DNA of 64,000 bases from Flavobacteriales bacterium (GTDB lineage: Bacteria > Bacteroidota > Bacteroidia > Flavobacteriales > Flavobacteriaceae), in assembly GCA_026993355.1 (NCBI GenBank), contig JALWTX010000003.1, positions 1 to 64,000 on the forward strand, written 5' to 3'. Below, piece by piece: positions 53,429-62,290 of the stretch. The notes beneath the pieces are model-generated. The model saw only the letters and a list, made by a program, of their open reading frames with translations, had not been told where the DNA came from and did no database searches. A program made the translations under genes and the position numbers. The first letter of the stretch is position 1. Each line of letters starts with the position of its first letter.

Positions 53429-54307
53429 TTAATGTGTGTCGGCGTCTAAATAATTTGGCGTTCCATCTCCATCACTGTCATCATTGGTAGGGTCTCCGTC
53501 ATGGTTTGTATCTTCATCTTTGGTTAAAATGCCATCGCCGTCGTCATCATTATCATAAATATTTGGAATAAAATCACCATCGGTATCATCATCGCTGATA
53601 TCGCCATTTCCATTGACATCTTCATCTATATTTTTAACCAAATCATTATCGTTATCTTCATCATCTAAAAAAATCTTAAAGGTGAAAATTAAAGGCGAAT
53701 AGGCAGGAATTTCATTTGTTTTTCTGTTATAATAAGCCAATCCGGAAGGCGTAATAAGTAAACCCGTACCAAAACCTGAAAAACTAAAAGTACCATCACC
53801 ATTATCGGTATAAGTGCCATCTTTGAAAAAAGGCAAAACTTCCTGCCATGCTTTAATTGCCTCTGGAAGTTTCATCCATATAGGCCAATGTTCAACTTGT
53901 TCATCAAAAACTTCATTGTTTAACAACCAACCTTTATATGCGACTAAAATATTATCAAACTTAACTACTTGACGTTGGGTGCCTATATTAAAAGGAATAT
54001 AGAACAAATCATAAATTAAATCGCTTACCTTAGGATCCTCTACTTGCAAAACTTGCAAATTAGGATCATCCCATATAGAGACCTGCGACCCGGCGGGATC
54101 AATCGTATCCAAAGTAACGTTATATTGGGCATCAACAGTATAATAATGCGTTTGCATATAGGTTATAATTGAATCCTTTTCTACATCATTGTATTCTTTG
54201 ACTCTGTCTTTTGGCGTATAAGTCGGTGCAGGATCTTCTTTTGGCTTGCAACTGTTTAAAACAAGTAAAGAAAAAAGCCCGAGTAATGATAAAATTCTGA
54301 TTTTCAT
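53429..54307 (-). CDS. FKBP-like peptidyl-prolyl isomerase lipoprotein with calcium-binding repeats
   Basis: 292 residues. Lipobox LVLNSC (Cys20). Residues about 110-220 are FKBP-like (VKFDNILVAYKGWLLNNEVFDEQ..., AWQEVLPFFKDG..., GTGLLITPSGLAYYNR..., SPLIFTFKIFLDD). A thrombospondin type 3 tail (about 221-292: DNDNDLVKNIDEDVNGNGD..., DSDGDGTPNYLDADTH) follows directly. The repeat unit DGTPNYLDxD also occurs in the lipoprotein at 11564. The isomerase domain probably assists folding of surface proteins, as with gliding-associated FKBP lipoproteins of flavobacteria; that role is inference. It has its own terminator and is divergent from hslR. Confidence 0.8.
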   Translation of the reverse strand: MKIRILSLLGLFSLLVLNSCKPKEDPAPTYTPKDRVKEYNDVEKDSIITYMQTHYYTVDAQYNVTLDTIDPAGSQVSIWDDPNLQVLQVEDPKVSDLIYDLFYIPFNIGTQRQVVKFDNILVAYKGWLLNNEVFDEQVEHWPIWMKLPEAIKAWQEVLPFFKDGTYTDNGDGTFSFSGFGTGLLITPSGLAYYNRKTNEIPAYSPLIFTFKIFLDDEDNDNDLVKNIDEDVNGNGDISDDDTDGDFIPNIYDNDDDGDGILTKDEDTNHDGDPTNDDSDGDGTPNYLDADTH

Positions 54308-54432
54308 TTAGTTACATTTTACTTTTTGAGACTAATAATAAATTTGTTTTTAAATTAATCTTCTATCAATATTAATGCTGCAAGATACAATTTTTATTTA
54401 TTTTTGTGTCGTTATTAACAAAGTTTTAAATT

Positions 54433-54804
54433 ATGCGTATCGACAAATTTTTATGGGCAGTCAGGTTTTACAAAACCCGGAATATAGCTGCTGATGCCAT
54501 CAAAAAACACCATGTTCGCATCAATGGACATCTAGCAAAACCTTCAAAAGAAGTTTATGGTGGCGATATTTTGGAGATACGCAAAAACCAGATAGATTAT
54601 AAACTTTTGGTATTAGATGTTCCTAAAAGCCGTGTGGGGGCCAAATTGGTGCCACAATATATTAAAGACCAAACTCCTAAAGAGGCTTTTGAAAAACAGG
54701 CATTATTGAAATCAGCCCAAAATTATTATCGGAAAAAGGGAACCGGTCGCCCTACCAAAAAAGACCGGCGCGAATTAGATGAATTTTTAGATGACGATGA
54801 ATAA
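54433..54804 (+). CDS. hslR: S4-domain RNA-binding protein, Hsp15 family
   Basis: 123 residues. The S4 domain is at the start (MRIDKFLWAVRFYKTRNIAADAIKKHHVRINGHLAKPSKEVYGGDIL, 1-47); the tail is basic then acidic (RRELDEFLDDDE). Hsp15 proteins bind the 50S subunit with stalled nascent chain and recycle it. A -7-like TATTTTTG (54399-54406) lies 27 bases before the start. It is followed by the oligopeptidase gene after eight bases. Confidence 0.92.
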   Translation: MRIDKFLWAVRFYKTRNIAADAIKKHHVRINGHLAKPSKEVYGGDILEIRKNQIDYKLLVLDVPKSRVGAKLVPQYIKDQTPKEAFEKQALLKSAQNYYRKKGTGRPTKKDRRELDEFLDDDE

Positions 54805-54812
54805 AAAAATAT

Positions 54813-56858
54813 ATGAAAATACCTAAAGCACCCAAAAAACCATTTGCCTTAACCAAATTTAACGATACACGAATAGACCCCTATTATTGGTTGCGCGAAC
54901 GTGAAAATCCGGAAGTCATTCGATATCTTAAAGAGGAAAATGCTTATTTTGACGCCCAAACCCAATCCTACAAACCACTGGAAAAACGCTTGTTTGAAGA
55001 AATGAAAGCGCGTATAAAACAAGAAGACACTTCGGTTCCGGTATATGAAAATGGTTATTATTATCAAACTAAATATTTAAAAGGAAAAGAATACCCTATC
55101 TATAGCCGTCGGAAAACACTCCAAAGCCAAGAAGAAATCATTTTTGATGAAAATGAAATGGCTGAAGGACATGCCTATTACAAGCTTACCGGTATTGAAA
55201 TTAGTCCAGATAACCGGTTGGCAGTATTTGGCGAAGACACTACCGGCAGACGACAATATACCTTGCAAATAAAAAATTTGGAAACAGGTGAATTATTACC
55301 CGACAGAATTGAAAACACCACCGGAAGCGCTGTATGGGCCAATGACAATCAAACACTTTTTTATACTAAAAAGGATCCGGAAACCCTACGGGCTTTCCGT
55401 ATTTATAAACACATTATTGGTGATAATCCGGTTAACGACCAATTGATTTATGAAGAAAAAGATGAAACTTTTGATGTTTTTGTAACCAAAAGTAAAAGTA
55501 ACTATTACTTATACATTGCTTCCTTTAGCACGCTTACTACCGAATATCGCTATTTGGAGGCCGATAACCCCAATGGCGAATTTAAAGTATTTGCTCCCCG
55601 AAAACGCGGCGTTGAATATAATCTTTTTCATCGTGGTAAGCATTTTTTTATTTTGACAAATAAAGATAATGCAACCAATTTCAAACTAATGCAAACCACT
55701 ACCGGCAAAACCAATATGGCGCATTGGCAAGAATATATTTCGCACCGTCCTGATGTCATGTTAGAAGATGTTGATGTGTTTGCTGATTTTATGGTTTTAC
55801 AAGAACGTCAAAAAGGTTTAAACAAACTGCGTATTATATCTCATAAAGATGATTTTTATCTTCAATTTGACGAGGAAACCTATAATGTTTATATGGCATA
55901 TAATCCAGAAATGCAGGTTCAAGAGTTTAGATATATCTACAACTCGATGACAACGCCGGCTTCCGTTTTCTCTTTTAATATTCAAACACGCCGCAAAACC
56001 CTGCTTAAAGAACAAGAAGTGCCGGATGGCAAATTTGATAAAAACAATTACCAATCCAAGCGAATTTGGGTGACTGCACGTGATGGAAAAAAAATCCCGG
56101 TATCTATGGTTTGGCATAAAAAAACAGACTTGACCAAACCCAATCCACTTTTACTATATGGCTACGGTGCCTACGGCATTACTGTTGATCCCGGATTTAG
56201 TACCACACGATTATCACTTCTTGACAGGGGCTTTATTTTTGCCATTGCACATGTTCGCGGTGGTGAATATTTGGGGCGTCCATGGTATGAAGAAGGCAAA
56301 CTAATGAAAAAGAAGAACACATTCAATGATTTTATTGATGTGGCTAAAAACTTAATCGATCAGCAATACATCTCTCCTTCACAACTTTATGCTATGGGCG
56401 GGTCAGCCGGTGGCTTGTTGATGGGAGCGGTTATCAATGCTGTATCACAACTATTTAAAGGTGTCGTCGCACAAGTGCCTTTTGTAGATGTGCTGACCAC
56501 CATGCTGGATGACAGCATTCCCTTAACCACCGGAGAATATGATGAATGGGGCAATCCTAATCAAAAAGAATATTATGATTATATTAAAAGCTATTCGCCC
56601 TATGATAATATCAAAGCCAAACAATATCCTAATTTATTAGTAACAACAGGCTTGCACGACTCACAAGTACAATATTGGGAGCCTGCCAAATGGGTAGCCA
56701 AATTGCGTGATTTAAAAACTGATGATAATCTATTGCTTTTGCATACCGATATGGATAGTGGTCATGGGGGTGCTTCGGGACGTTTCAAATCTTTAAAAGA
56801 CACAGCCCGCGATTATGCCTTTTTAATTAACCTGCAAGAAAAAAATAACCAATTATGA
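54813..56858 (+). CDS. ptrB: Oligopeptidase B-type prolyl oligopeptidase (S9A)
   Basis: 681 residues, no signal peptide. The beta-propeller (about 70-390) is preceded by DTRIDPYYWLRERENPEVIRYLKEEN (about 17-42). The catalytic domain has GGSAGG with Ser531, the Asp about 614 in the TTGLHDSQVQYWEP segment, and His in DSGHGGASGRF (about 650). It cleaves short peptides after basic residues in the cytoplasm. It overlaps the next gene by four bases, so hslR, ptrB and the FAH gene form one operon. Confidence 0.93.
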   Translation: MKIPKAPKKPFALTKFNDTRIDPYYWLRERENPEVIRYLKEENAYFDAQTQSYKPLEKRLFEEMKARIKQEDTSVPVYENGYYYQTKYLKGKEYPIYSRRKTLQSQEEIIFDENEMAEGHAYYKLTGIEISPDNRLAVFGEDTTGRRQYTLQIKNLETGELLPDRIENTTGSAVWANDNQTLFYTKKDPETLRAFRIYKHIIGDNPVNDQLIYEEKDETFDVFVTKSKSNYYLYIASFSTLTTEYRYLEADNPNGEFKVFAPRKRGVEYNLFHRGKHFFILTNKDNATNFKLMQTTTGKTNMAHWQEYISHRPDVMLEDVDVFADFMVLQERQKGLNKLRIISHKDDFYLQFDEETYNVYMAYNPEMQVQEFRYIYNSMTTPASVFSFNIQTRRKTLLKEQEVPDGKFDKNNYQSKRIWVTARDGKKIPVSMVWHKKTDLTKPNPLLLYGYGAYGITVDPGFSTTRLSLLDRGFIFAIAHVRGGEYLGRPWYEEGKLMKKKNTFNDFIDVAKNLIDQQYISPSQLYAMGGSAGGLLMGAVINAVSQLFKGVVAQVPFVDVLTTMLDDSIPLTTGEYDEWGNPNQKEYYDYIKSYSPYDNIKAKQYPNLLVTTGLHDSQVQYWEPAKWVAKLRDLKTDDNLLLLHTDMDSGHGGASGRFKSLKDTARDYAFLINLQEKNNQL

Positions 56859-57469
56859 AAATTGTTTGTGTAGGGCGCAATTATGCCCGGCATATTGCCG
56901 AATTAGCCAATGAAAAACCAAAAGACCCTGTTTTATTCATGAAGCCGGATACCGCCATTTTACCGCCTCGAAATCCTTTATATTTACCTGATTTTGCTAA
57001 AGATTTTCATTATGAAGTAGAGGTTATTATCAAGATAAATAAAATGGGAAAACATATTGCCCCCGAATTTGCACACCGCTATTACGAGGAAATCGGCTTA
57101 GGTTTAGATATTACGGCTCGCGATTTACAAAGCGAATTGAAAGCAAAAGGTTTACCTTGGGAAAAAGCCAAAGCCTTTGATAATTCGGCGGTAGTTAGTC
57201 CTAAATTTGTTCATAAAACCCAATTTAAAAACTTAGATGAACTTCATTTTCATTTGACTCAAAACGGGCAAATGGTTCAACAAGGCCATACTGCCGATAT
57301 GCTATGGAAAATAGATGAGCTCATCAGCTATATTTCAACTTTTTTTACCTTAAAAAAGGGCGATTTGATATTTACAGGGACACCTGCCGGCGTTGGCAAA
57401 ATGAACCTAAACGATGAATTTGCCGGATATTTGGAAGACCAAGAAATGTTTAAAATTCGTGTAAAATAA
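56855..57469 (+). CDS. Fumarylacetoacetate hydrolase-family protein
   Basis: 204 residues, FAH catalytic fold only. Motifs are GRNYARHIAELANEKPKDPVLFMKPDTAI (about 6-34), FHYEVEVIIKINKMGKHI (about 52-69, metal-ligand Glu residues), GLGLDITARDLQSELKAKGLPWEKAKAFD (about 80-108) and TPAGVGKMNLND (about 177-188). Homologues act as oxaloacetate tautomerase/decarboxylase or acylpyruvase, so this is probably a metabolite-repair or tautomerase enzyme. It is translationally coupled to the oligopeptidase gene and followed by a terminator. Confidence 0.88.
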   Translation: MKIVCVGRNYARHIAELANEKPKDPVLFMKPDTAILPPRNPLYLPDFAKDFHYEVEVIIKINKMGKHIAPEFAHRYYEEIGLGLDITARDLQSELKAKGLPWEKAKAFDNSAVVSPKFVHKTQFKNLDELHFHLTQNGQMVQQGHTADMLWKIDELISYISTFFTLKKGDLIFTGTPAGVGKMNLNDEFAGYLEDQEMFKIRVK

Positions 57470-57472
57470 ACA

Positions 57473-57500
57473 AAAACCGCTTATTGAAGGCGGTTTTCGT
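57473..57500. terminator. Terminator between the FAH gene and ybaB
   Basis: AAAACCGC (57473-57480), nine-base loop, GCGGTTTT (57490-57497), then CGTTTTT; between convergent genes. Confidence 0.75.
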
Positions 57501-57523
57501 TTTTAAACAGATTTTTAATTTAG

Positions 57524-57847
57524 CTAAAGTAAGCCGTCTAAACCGGGAATATTCGGCAAGGCATCTGTTGCCGCTTTTTTCAATTCTGCTTCTTGCATTT
57601 TACCGGCTTCGCCTAAAGCTTTATTTAAAGCCAAAATCAAGTAATCTTCCAACATTTCTTTGTCTTGTAATGCTTCATCGGCTATAGACAAACTTTTAAC
57701 CGCCCTGTTGCCTGTAACGGTTACTTTTACCAAGCCATTGCCGGCTTCGGCATCTATTAATACATTGTCTAAACGCTTTTTGGCGGCTTCGACATTTTTT
57801 TTGGCGGTTTCCAATTTACCGACAATATCAAACATTTTTCCAAACAT
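57524..57847 (-). CDS. ybaB: YbaB/EbfC-family nucleoid-associated protein
   Basis: 107 residues, family length. A helical N-terminus (MFGKMFDIVGKLETAKKNVEAAKKRLDN) precedes the strand region GNGLVKVTVTGNRAVKSLSIADEAL (about 36-60) and a C-terminal helix. It binds DNA as a dimer with tweezers-like helices. It is usually beside dnaX/recR, but here it lies between the FAH gene and proC. The gene reads in the same direction as proC, 41 bases downstream. Confidence 0.9.
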   Translation of the reverse strand: MFGKMFDIVGKLETAKKNVEAAKKRLDNVLIDAEAGNGLVKVTVTGNRAVKSLSIADEALQDKEMLEDYLILALNKALGEAGKMQEAELKKAATDALPNIPGLDGLL

Positions 57848-57887
57848 AATTATTTATTTTTTACAAAAATACAAAAAAGTGGTTCAT

Positions 57888-58694
57888 TTAACTTATTTTT
57901 CCTAATTCTCTTGCCCGTTGGTAAGCTTTAGCGATTGCCTGACGAATAATTTCATTGGTTTTATATTGGTCTAAATAACGGATGGCTGCTTCTGTGGTAC
58001 CGCCTTTGGAAGATATTTTGTCGATTAACTGCCGGTAATCATCTTTAGCATTTTGAAAATATTCTACGATGCCCCGAAAAGTCTGACTGGTTAACATCTC
58101 GGCCTGCGGTTTGGTAAAACCCAACTCAATAGCCGCTTGCATCATAGCTTCCATAAAATAAAGCACATACGCCGGCCCCGATCCAGAAACAGCTGTGCCT
58201 GCATCAATTAAATCTTCTTCTGGCACATATAAATTTTTACCGGTGCTTTCTAAAAGATTTTGCACGGTAACCAATTCAATACGCGTAACGGCTTCTGAAG
58301 AGGTAAAAACACTCATCCCCTCACCTATTTGCGCTGCAATATTAGGCATGGCACGAATCACTTTATTGATATCCAAAGCCTCTTGTATCGTTTTAATAGA
58401 AACCCCCGCCATAATTGACAATATAACCTGCTCATCGCTTAAAAAAGCTTTGAGTTCCTCTTTTAGAGCGGGAAATGCTTGTGGCTTTACAGCTAATACA
58501 ATTAAATCGGCTTCGGCTATACGTCTATCCGGTTTGTCAAAAATATTTTTAATTCCAATGGCTTTCAAAGCAGCATGCTTGGTTATATCCTTCTCCAAAA
58601 CAGCAAAGTTAGAAATATCTGTAATGTAGTTATTTAAAAAACTTTTGGCAAAACTCTGTCCCATATTACCACCGCCTATAATCAATATTTTCAT
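57888..58694 (-). CDS. proC: Pyrroline-5-carboxylate reductase
   Basis: 268 residues from the second ATG (MKILIIGGGNMG), which lies six bases inside an alternative ATG; either is possible. The NAD(P)-binding IIGGGNMGQSFAKSF is at the start, LAVKPQAF at about 71-78, IRAMPNIAAQIGEG (about 113-126) and the family signature DAGTAVSGSGPAYVLYFMEAMMQAAIELGF (about 163-192). It performs the last step of proline synthesis. Probably co-transcribed with ybaB. Confidence 0.95.
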   Translation of the reverse strand: MKILIIGGGNMGQSFAKSFLNNYITDISNFAVLEKDITKHAALKAIGIKNIFDKPDRRIAEADLIVLAVKPQAFPALKEELKAFLSDEQVILSIMAGVSIKTIQEALDINKVIRAMPNIAAQIGEGMSVFTSSEAVTRIELVTVQNLLESTGKNLYVPEEDLIDAGTAVSGSGPAYVLYFMEAMMQAAIELGFTKPQAEMLTSQTFRGIVEYFQNAKDDYRQLIDKISSKGGTTEAAIRYLDQYKTNEIIRQAIAKAYQRARELGKIS

Positions 58695-58807
58695 AAACAT
58701 TTTTATTTTTATGTAAACAAATATAAGCCAAATTATTTCAATCTAATTTAAATATTTAACAAAATGAAAAGCCATAAAATCGTAATTTTGTCTTAAACAA
58801 TCGAGCA

Positions 58808-60064
58808 ATGTATGCACTGGTAGATGGCAACAATTTTTATGCTTCTTGCGAGCGGGTTTTCAATCCCGCCTTACGAACTCAGCCCATTGTTGTTCTATCG
58901 AATAATGATGGCATTATTATAGCCCGCAGTAACGAAGCCAAAGCGATGGGCATAAAAATGGGTATCCCGGCTTTTGAGATAAAACACCTTATTAAAAGCC
59001 AAAAAGTGATAGCTTTTTCTTCCAATTATGCCCTTTATGGTGATATGTCTCAACGGATGATGCAAATTTTCGGTGATTTTACTCCCGATGTAGAAATTTA
59101 TTCTATTGATGAAGCTTTTCTGGATTTTAAGGGGTTTGAGTTAACCAAACTTCGGCAGATGGGCTTGAACTTGCGAAAAAAAGTTGATAAATATATCGGG
59201 ATTCCGGTGAGTGTGGGTTTTGGTCCGACTAAAACCTTGGCCAAAATAGCCAATAGAATTGCCAAAAAACATATGAAAGATGGCGTTGCCTTAATAGACA
59301 CGGCATACAAAATAGAGAAAGCTTTAAAAATGACGGCTATAGAAGATGTTTGGGGAATAGGCCGGCAGCACAGTCGTTTTTTACAAAAAAATCAGGTAAA
59401 AACAGCTTGGGATTTTACACAACTTCCACAAGACTTTATCCGGAAAAATATGTCTGTCACAGGCCTGAGAACCCAAATGGAATTGCAAGGAATTGCCTGC
59501 ATTCCGATGGAATACGTACCACCTGCCAAAAAAGCCATCCGCACGGCACGCACTTTTGCCCAAGCAACAGATGATTATGAATATTTGGCCGAATCCATCG
59601 CGGGTTTTGCCGCTACTTGTGGCCAAAAACTACGTGAACAAAAATCGGCAGCTAATTTACTGACTGTTTTTGTACGCACCAATAAATTTGATCACAACAA
59701 ACCTTACTATGCCAATAGTTTTACCATTCAACTCCCTGCAACTGATAGCAGCATTGTGTTAATAAAAGCTGCTAAGGAGGCGCTCAAAATTATTTTTAGA
59801 CCTCAGCACCATTACAAAAAAGCAGGCGTACTGCTCAGCGGATTGGTACCGGCACAAAACCGTCAGTTAAATTTATTTGAAACCGGAACCGATGTCAAAC
59901 ATAAAAAAGTGATGCAAACCCTTGACCTGTTAAATAAAAAACACGGTTACCGGTTAATGAAATTTGCCGCAGAAGGCCGGTTTGGCGCCTGGCAATTGCA
60001 ACAAACTTACCGTTCGAAACGATACACCACGCGTTGGGATGAACTTATCCAAATAAAGCTATAG
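58808..60064 (+). CDS. umuC: Y-family DNA polymerase V subunit UmuC
   Basis: 418 residues. MYALVDGNNFYASCERVF carries the first catalytic Asp, and IYSIDEAFLDF (about 97-107) the second acidic pair; VSVGFGPTKTLAKIANRIAK (about 135-154) and a DUF4113 C-terminal end (KHKKVMQTLDLLNKKHGYRLMKFAAEGRFGAWQLQQTYRSKRYTTRWDEL, in the last 55 residues) are typical of UmuC rather than DinB. It performs error-prone lesion bypass. The usual umuD partner is not upstream (proC is), so a UmuD protein must come from elsewhere in the genome. A TAATTTTG box (58783-58790) precedes the start. Confidence 0.94.
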   Translation: MYALVDGNNFYASCERVFNPALRTQPIVVLSNNDGIIIARSNEAKAMGIKMGIPAFEIKHLIKSQKVIAFSSNYALYGDMSQRMMQIFGDFTPDVEIYSIDEAFLDFKGFELTKLRQMGLNLRKKVDKYIGIPVSVGFGPTKTLAKIANRIAKKHMKDGVALIDTAYKIEKALKMTAIEDVWGIGRQHSRFLQKNQVKTAWDFTQLPQDFIRKNMSVTGLRTQMELQGIACIPMEYVPPAKKAIRTARTFAQATDDYEYLAESIAGFAATCGQKLREQKSAANLLTVFVRTNKFDHNKPYYANSFTIQLPATDSSIVLIKAAKEALKIIFRPQHHYKKAGVLLSGLVPAQNRQLNLFETGTDVKHKKVMQTLDLLNKKHGYRLMKFAAEGRFGAWQLQQTYRSKRYTTRWDELIQIKL

Positions 60065-60137
60065 CAAAAAAAGATTAAGATGTTTTTAACAAGTAAAGAA
60101 ATTTTATTTTTGTTCCTTTGCATCATAAAAACAATAC

Positions 60138-61067
60138 ATGAAAAAATTTTGGCAAAATCTTCCTGATAAAACCAAAGGATACTTCCTTACACTTGTAGGC
60201 GTTTTGGCAATGTCTAATGTTTATATTTTTAGCAAGGCTGCTTTACAAGAGTTACAATTGCCTCAATTTGGGTTTTATTGGTTTTTAACCGGCCTATTCC
60301 TTAGCCTGTTATTGGCTTGGCAGCAAAAATCTTTTAAGAAATTAAAAACTTTCAAAAGAAAAGACTTTGCCTTACTTTTTCTTTTTGGTTTGATAGAAAT
60401 AGCCTCCACAACCTTTTTTTTCAAAGCCATAAGCACCATGCCAAATCCCAGTATTGTTGCTTTTATGGGAAATATTACCCCTGTATTTGTACTTATTTTA
60501 GGTTTTTTTATTTTACATGAACGCTTTAACAAATTAGAAATTTTAGGAATTTTAACAACCTTGTCAGCGGCATTTTTACTCAGTTACAATCCCAAATGGG
60601 TACACCTGAATGAAATTTTTATCGATGGCAGTTTATATGTCTTAATATTTGCCCTATTTGGTGCCACCAGTGCTATTTTAATGAAACTGAATGTGGTACG
60701 CTTCTCTCCTATTCTATTAACCATTAACCGCACATTATTTTTGTTTTTATTTGCTTTGCTTATGATGAGACTGCAAAATTTGTCCTTTCATATTTCACAA
60801 ACAGCTTTAAAAAATGTTTTAATTGGTGCCTTTTTAGGCCCTTTTTTAACTGCCACAGTCGGCTTGTATGCCATTAAATATATAGAAGTCAGCCGTAAAG
60901 CCATTCTTTCTTCCACCAAAGGACTTTTTGTTCTGATTGGCAGCTATTTATATTTTAAAAAAATACCGGGTAATTTACAAATTATAGGTGGTATTTTATC
61001 TATTATAGGCGTTACATTAATTATTACCGGCAAACGTCTCTTACAAAAAAATACCGGAAAAATATAA
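60138..61067 (+). CDS. EamA-family (DMT) transporter
   Basis: 309 residues, ten membrane segments in two EamA repeats: first half about 15-150 (AMSNVYIFSKAALQELQLPQFGFYWFLTGL; ISTMPNPSIVAFMGNITPVFVLILGFFILHERF), second half about 160-300. These proteins move amino acids, nucleosides or other metabolites; the substrate cannot be told. A vegetative-type TATTTTTG lies about 28 bases upstream (near 60110). Single-gene unit. Confidence 0.88.
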   Translation: MKKFWQNLPDKTKGYFLTLVGVLAMSNVYIFSKAALQELQLPQFGFYWFLTGLFLSLLLAWQQKSFKKLKTFKRKDFALLFLFGLIEIASTTFFFKAISTMPNPSIVAFMGNITPVFVLILGFFILHERFNKLEILGILTTLSAAFLLSYNPKWVHLNEIFIDGSLYVLIFALFGATSAILMKLNVVRFSPILLTINRTLFLFLFALLMMRLQNLSFHISQTALKNVLIGAFLGPFLTATVGLYAIKYIEVSRKAILSSTKGLFVLIGSYLYFKKIPGNLQIIGGILSIIGVTLIITGKRLLQKNTGKI

Positions 61068-61171
61068 AAACTGTTACGTGTATTACAAAATAATTCGACA
61101 AAAATTTGTATTTTTGCCGAGTTAATATTATTAAAACATCGCCTACGTTGTTTTAGTTAAAATGCTGACAA

Positions 61172-62212
61172 ATGAAAAATAATCCTAAGATTGTTGATAA
61201 TGTTCTGGACTTAATTGGCGACACTCCCATGGTCCGGTTAAACAAAGTAACAGAAGGACTAACCGGTAATTTTTACGGAAAATTAGAATCATTCAATCCG
61301 GGTGATTCGGTCAAGGACCGGATTGCTAAATATATTATTGATAGAGCCGAAGAAGAAGGGCGTATTAAACCCGGCGATACCATTATAGAAACTACCTCGG
61401 GAAACACCGGATTTAGCTTGGCTATGTTAGGTGCCGTAAGAGGTTATAAAGTAATGTTGGCGGTTAAAGACAAAGCAACCGAGGATAAAATAAACATGCT
61501 TAAAACAATGGGAGCCGAAGTTTATGTTTGCCCATCGGAAGTGCCGGCTGAAGACCCGCGTTCTTATTACTCTGTTGCACAACGTTTACATGAAGAAAAT
61601 CCGGGTTCATTATATGTCAATCAATATTTTAATGAATTAAATATTAAAGCCCATTATTTTTCATCGGGTGTTGAAATATGGGAGCAAACTGAAGGAAAAG
61701 TAACCCATGTTGTTGCTTGTGCTGCCACAGGTGGAACTATTTCGGGTATCGCACGCTATTTAAAAGAAAAAAATCCGGATATTAAAATCTTAGGGGTTGA
61801 TGCTTATGGCTCTGCCTTAAAGAAATATCATGAGACCGGTATTTTTGACACCAACGAAATTTATTCTTACCGTATTGAAGGACTGGGTAAAAATTTAATT
61901 CCCACGGCAACCGATTTTCAATTGATCGACCATTTTATGAAAGTAACCGATGAAAATGCAGCTTATAAAGCACGGGAATTAGCCTTAAAAGAAGGAATTT
62001 TTGCCGGCTATACCAGTGGCGCTGCTTTAGAAGCGGCTCACTTGTATGAAAAAGCCGGATTTTTTGATGAAAACAGTCATGTGGTCCTTATTTTTCCTGA
62101 TCATGGATCACGATACATGGGGAAAATATACAGTGACAAATGGATGATTGCACAAGGATTTACAAAATTTTTAACTACCGAAAAGAAAAAAGAAGTGGAA
62201 TACATTAAATAA
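61172..62212 (+). CDS. PLP-dependent cysteine synthase / cystathionine beta-synthase family protein
   Basis: 346 residues. [14 protein letters not shown] (about 9-22), [15 protein letters not shown] (PLP Lys about 48), [16 protein letters not shown] (about 75-90), [19 protein letters not shown] (about 190-208) and a C-terminal [13 protein letters not shown]. The [19 protein letters not shown] segment places it in the cystathionine-beta-synthase-like branch, as does its paralogue at 22472; it has no C-terminal CBS domains. It probably makes cysteine or cystathionine from an activated serine. A TATTTTTG box (61109-61116) lies upstream and a perfect terminator downstream, so it is monocistronic. 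Confidence 0.88.
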   Translation: MKNNPKIVDNVLDLIGDTPMVRLNKVTEGLTGNFYGKLESFNPGDSVKDRIAKYIIDRAEEEGRIKPGDTIIETTSGNTGFSLAMLGAVRGYKVMLAVKDKATEDKINMLKTMGAEVYVCPSEVPAEDPRSYYSVAQRLHEENPGSLYVNQYFNELNIKAHYFSSGVEIWEQTEGKVTHVVACAATGGTISGIARYLKEKNPDIKILGVDAYGSALKKYHETGIFDTNEIYSYRIEGLGKNLIPTATDFQLIDHFMKVTDENAAYKARELALKEGIFAGYTSGAALEAAHLYEKAGFFDENSHVVLIFPDHGSRYMGKIYSDKWMIAQGFTKFLTTEKKKEVEYIK

Positions 62213-62231
62213 ATAGGGCTTTTAAATTTTT

Positions 62232-62263
62232 AGAGCCGTATTTGCAAATACGGCTCTTTTTTT
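62232..62263 (+). terminator. Terminator of the cysteine-synthase-like gene
   Basis: A 26-base perfect palindrome, AGAGCCGTATTTG with CAAATACGGCTCT (62232-62257), followed by seven T residues. Confidence 0.92.
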
Positions 62264-62290
62264 ATATATTTATCTAACTAAATTAACCAA

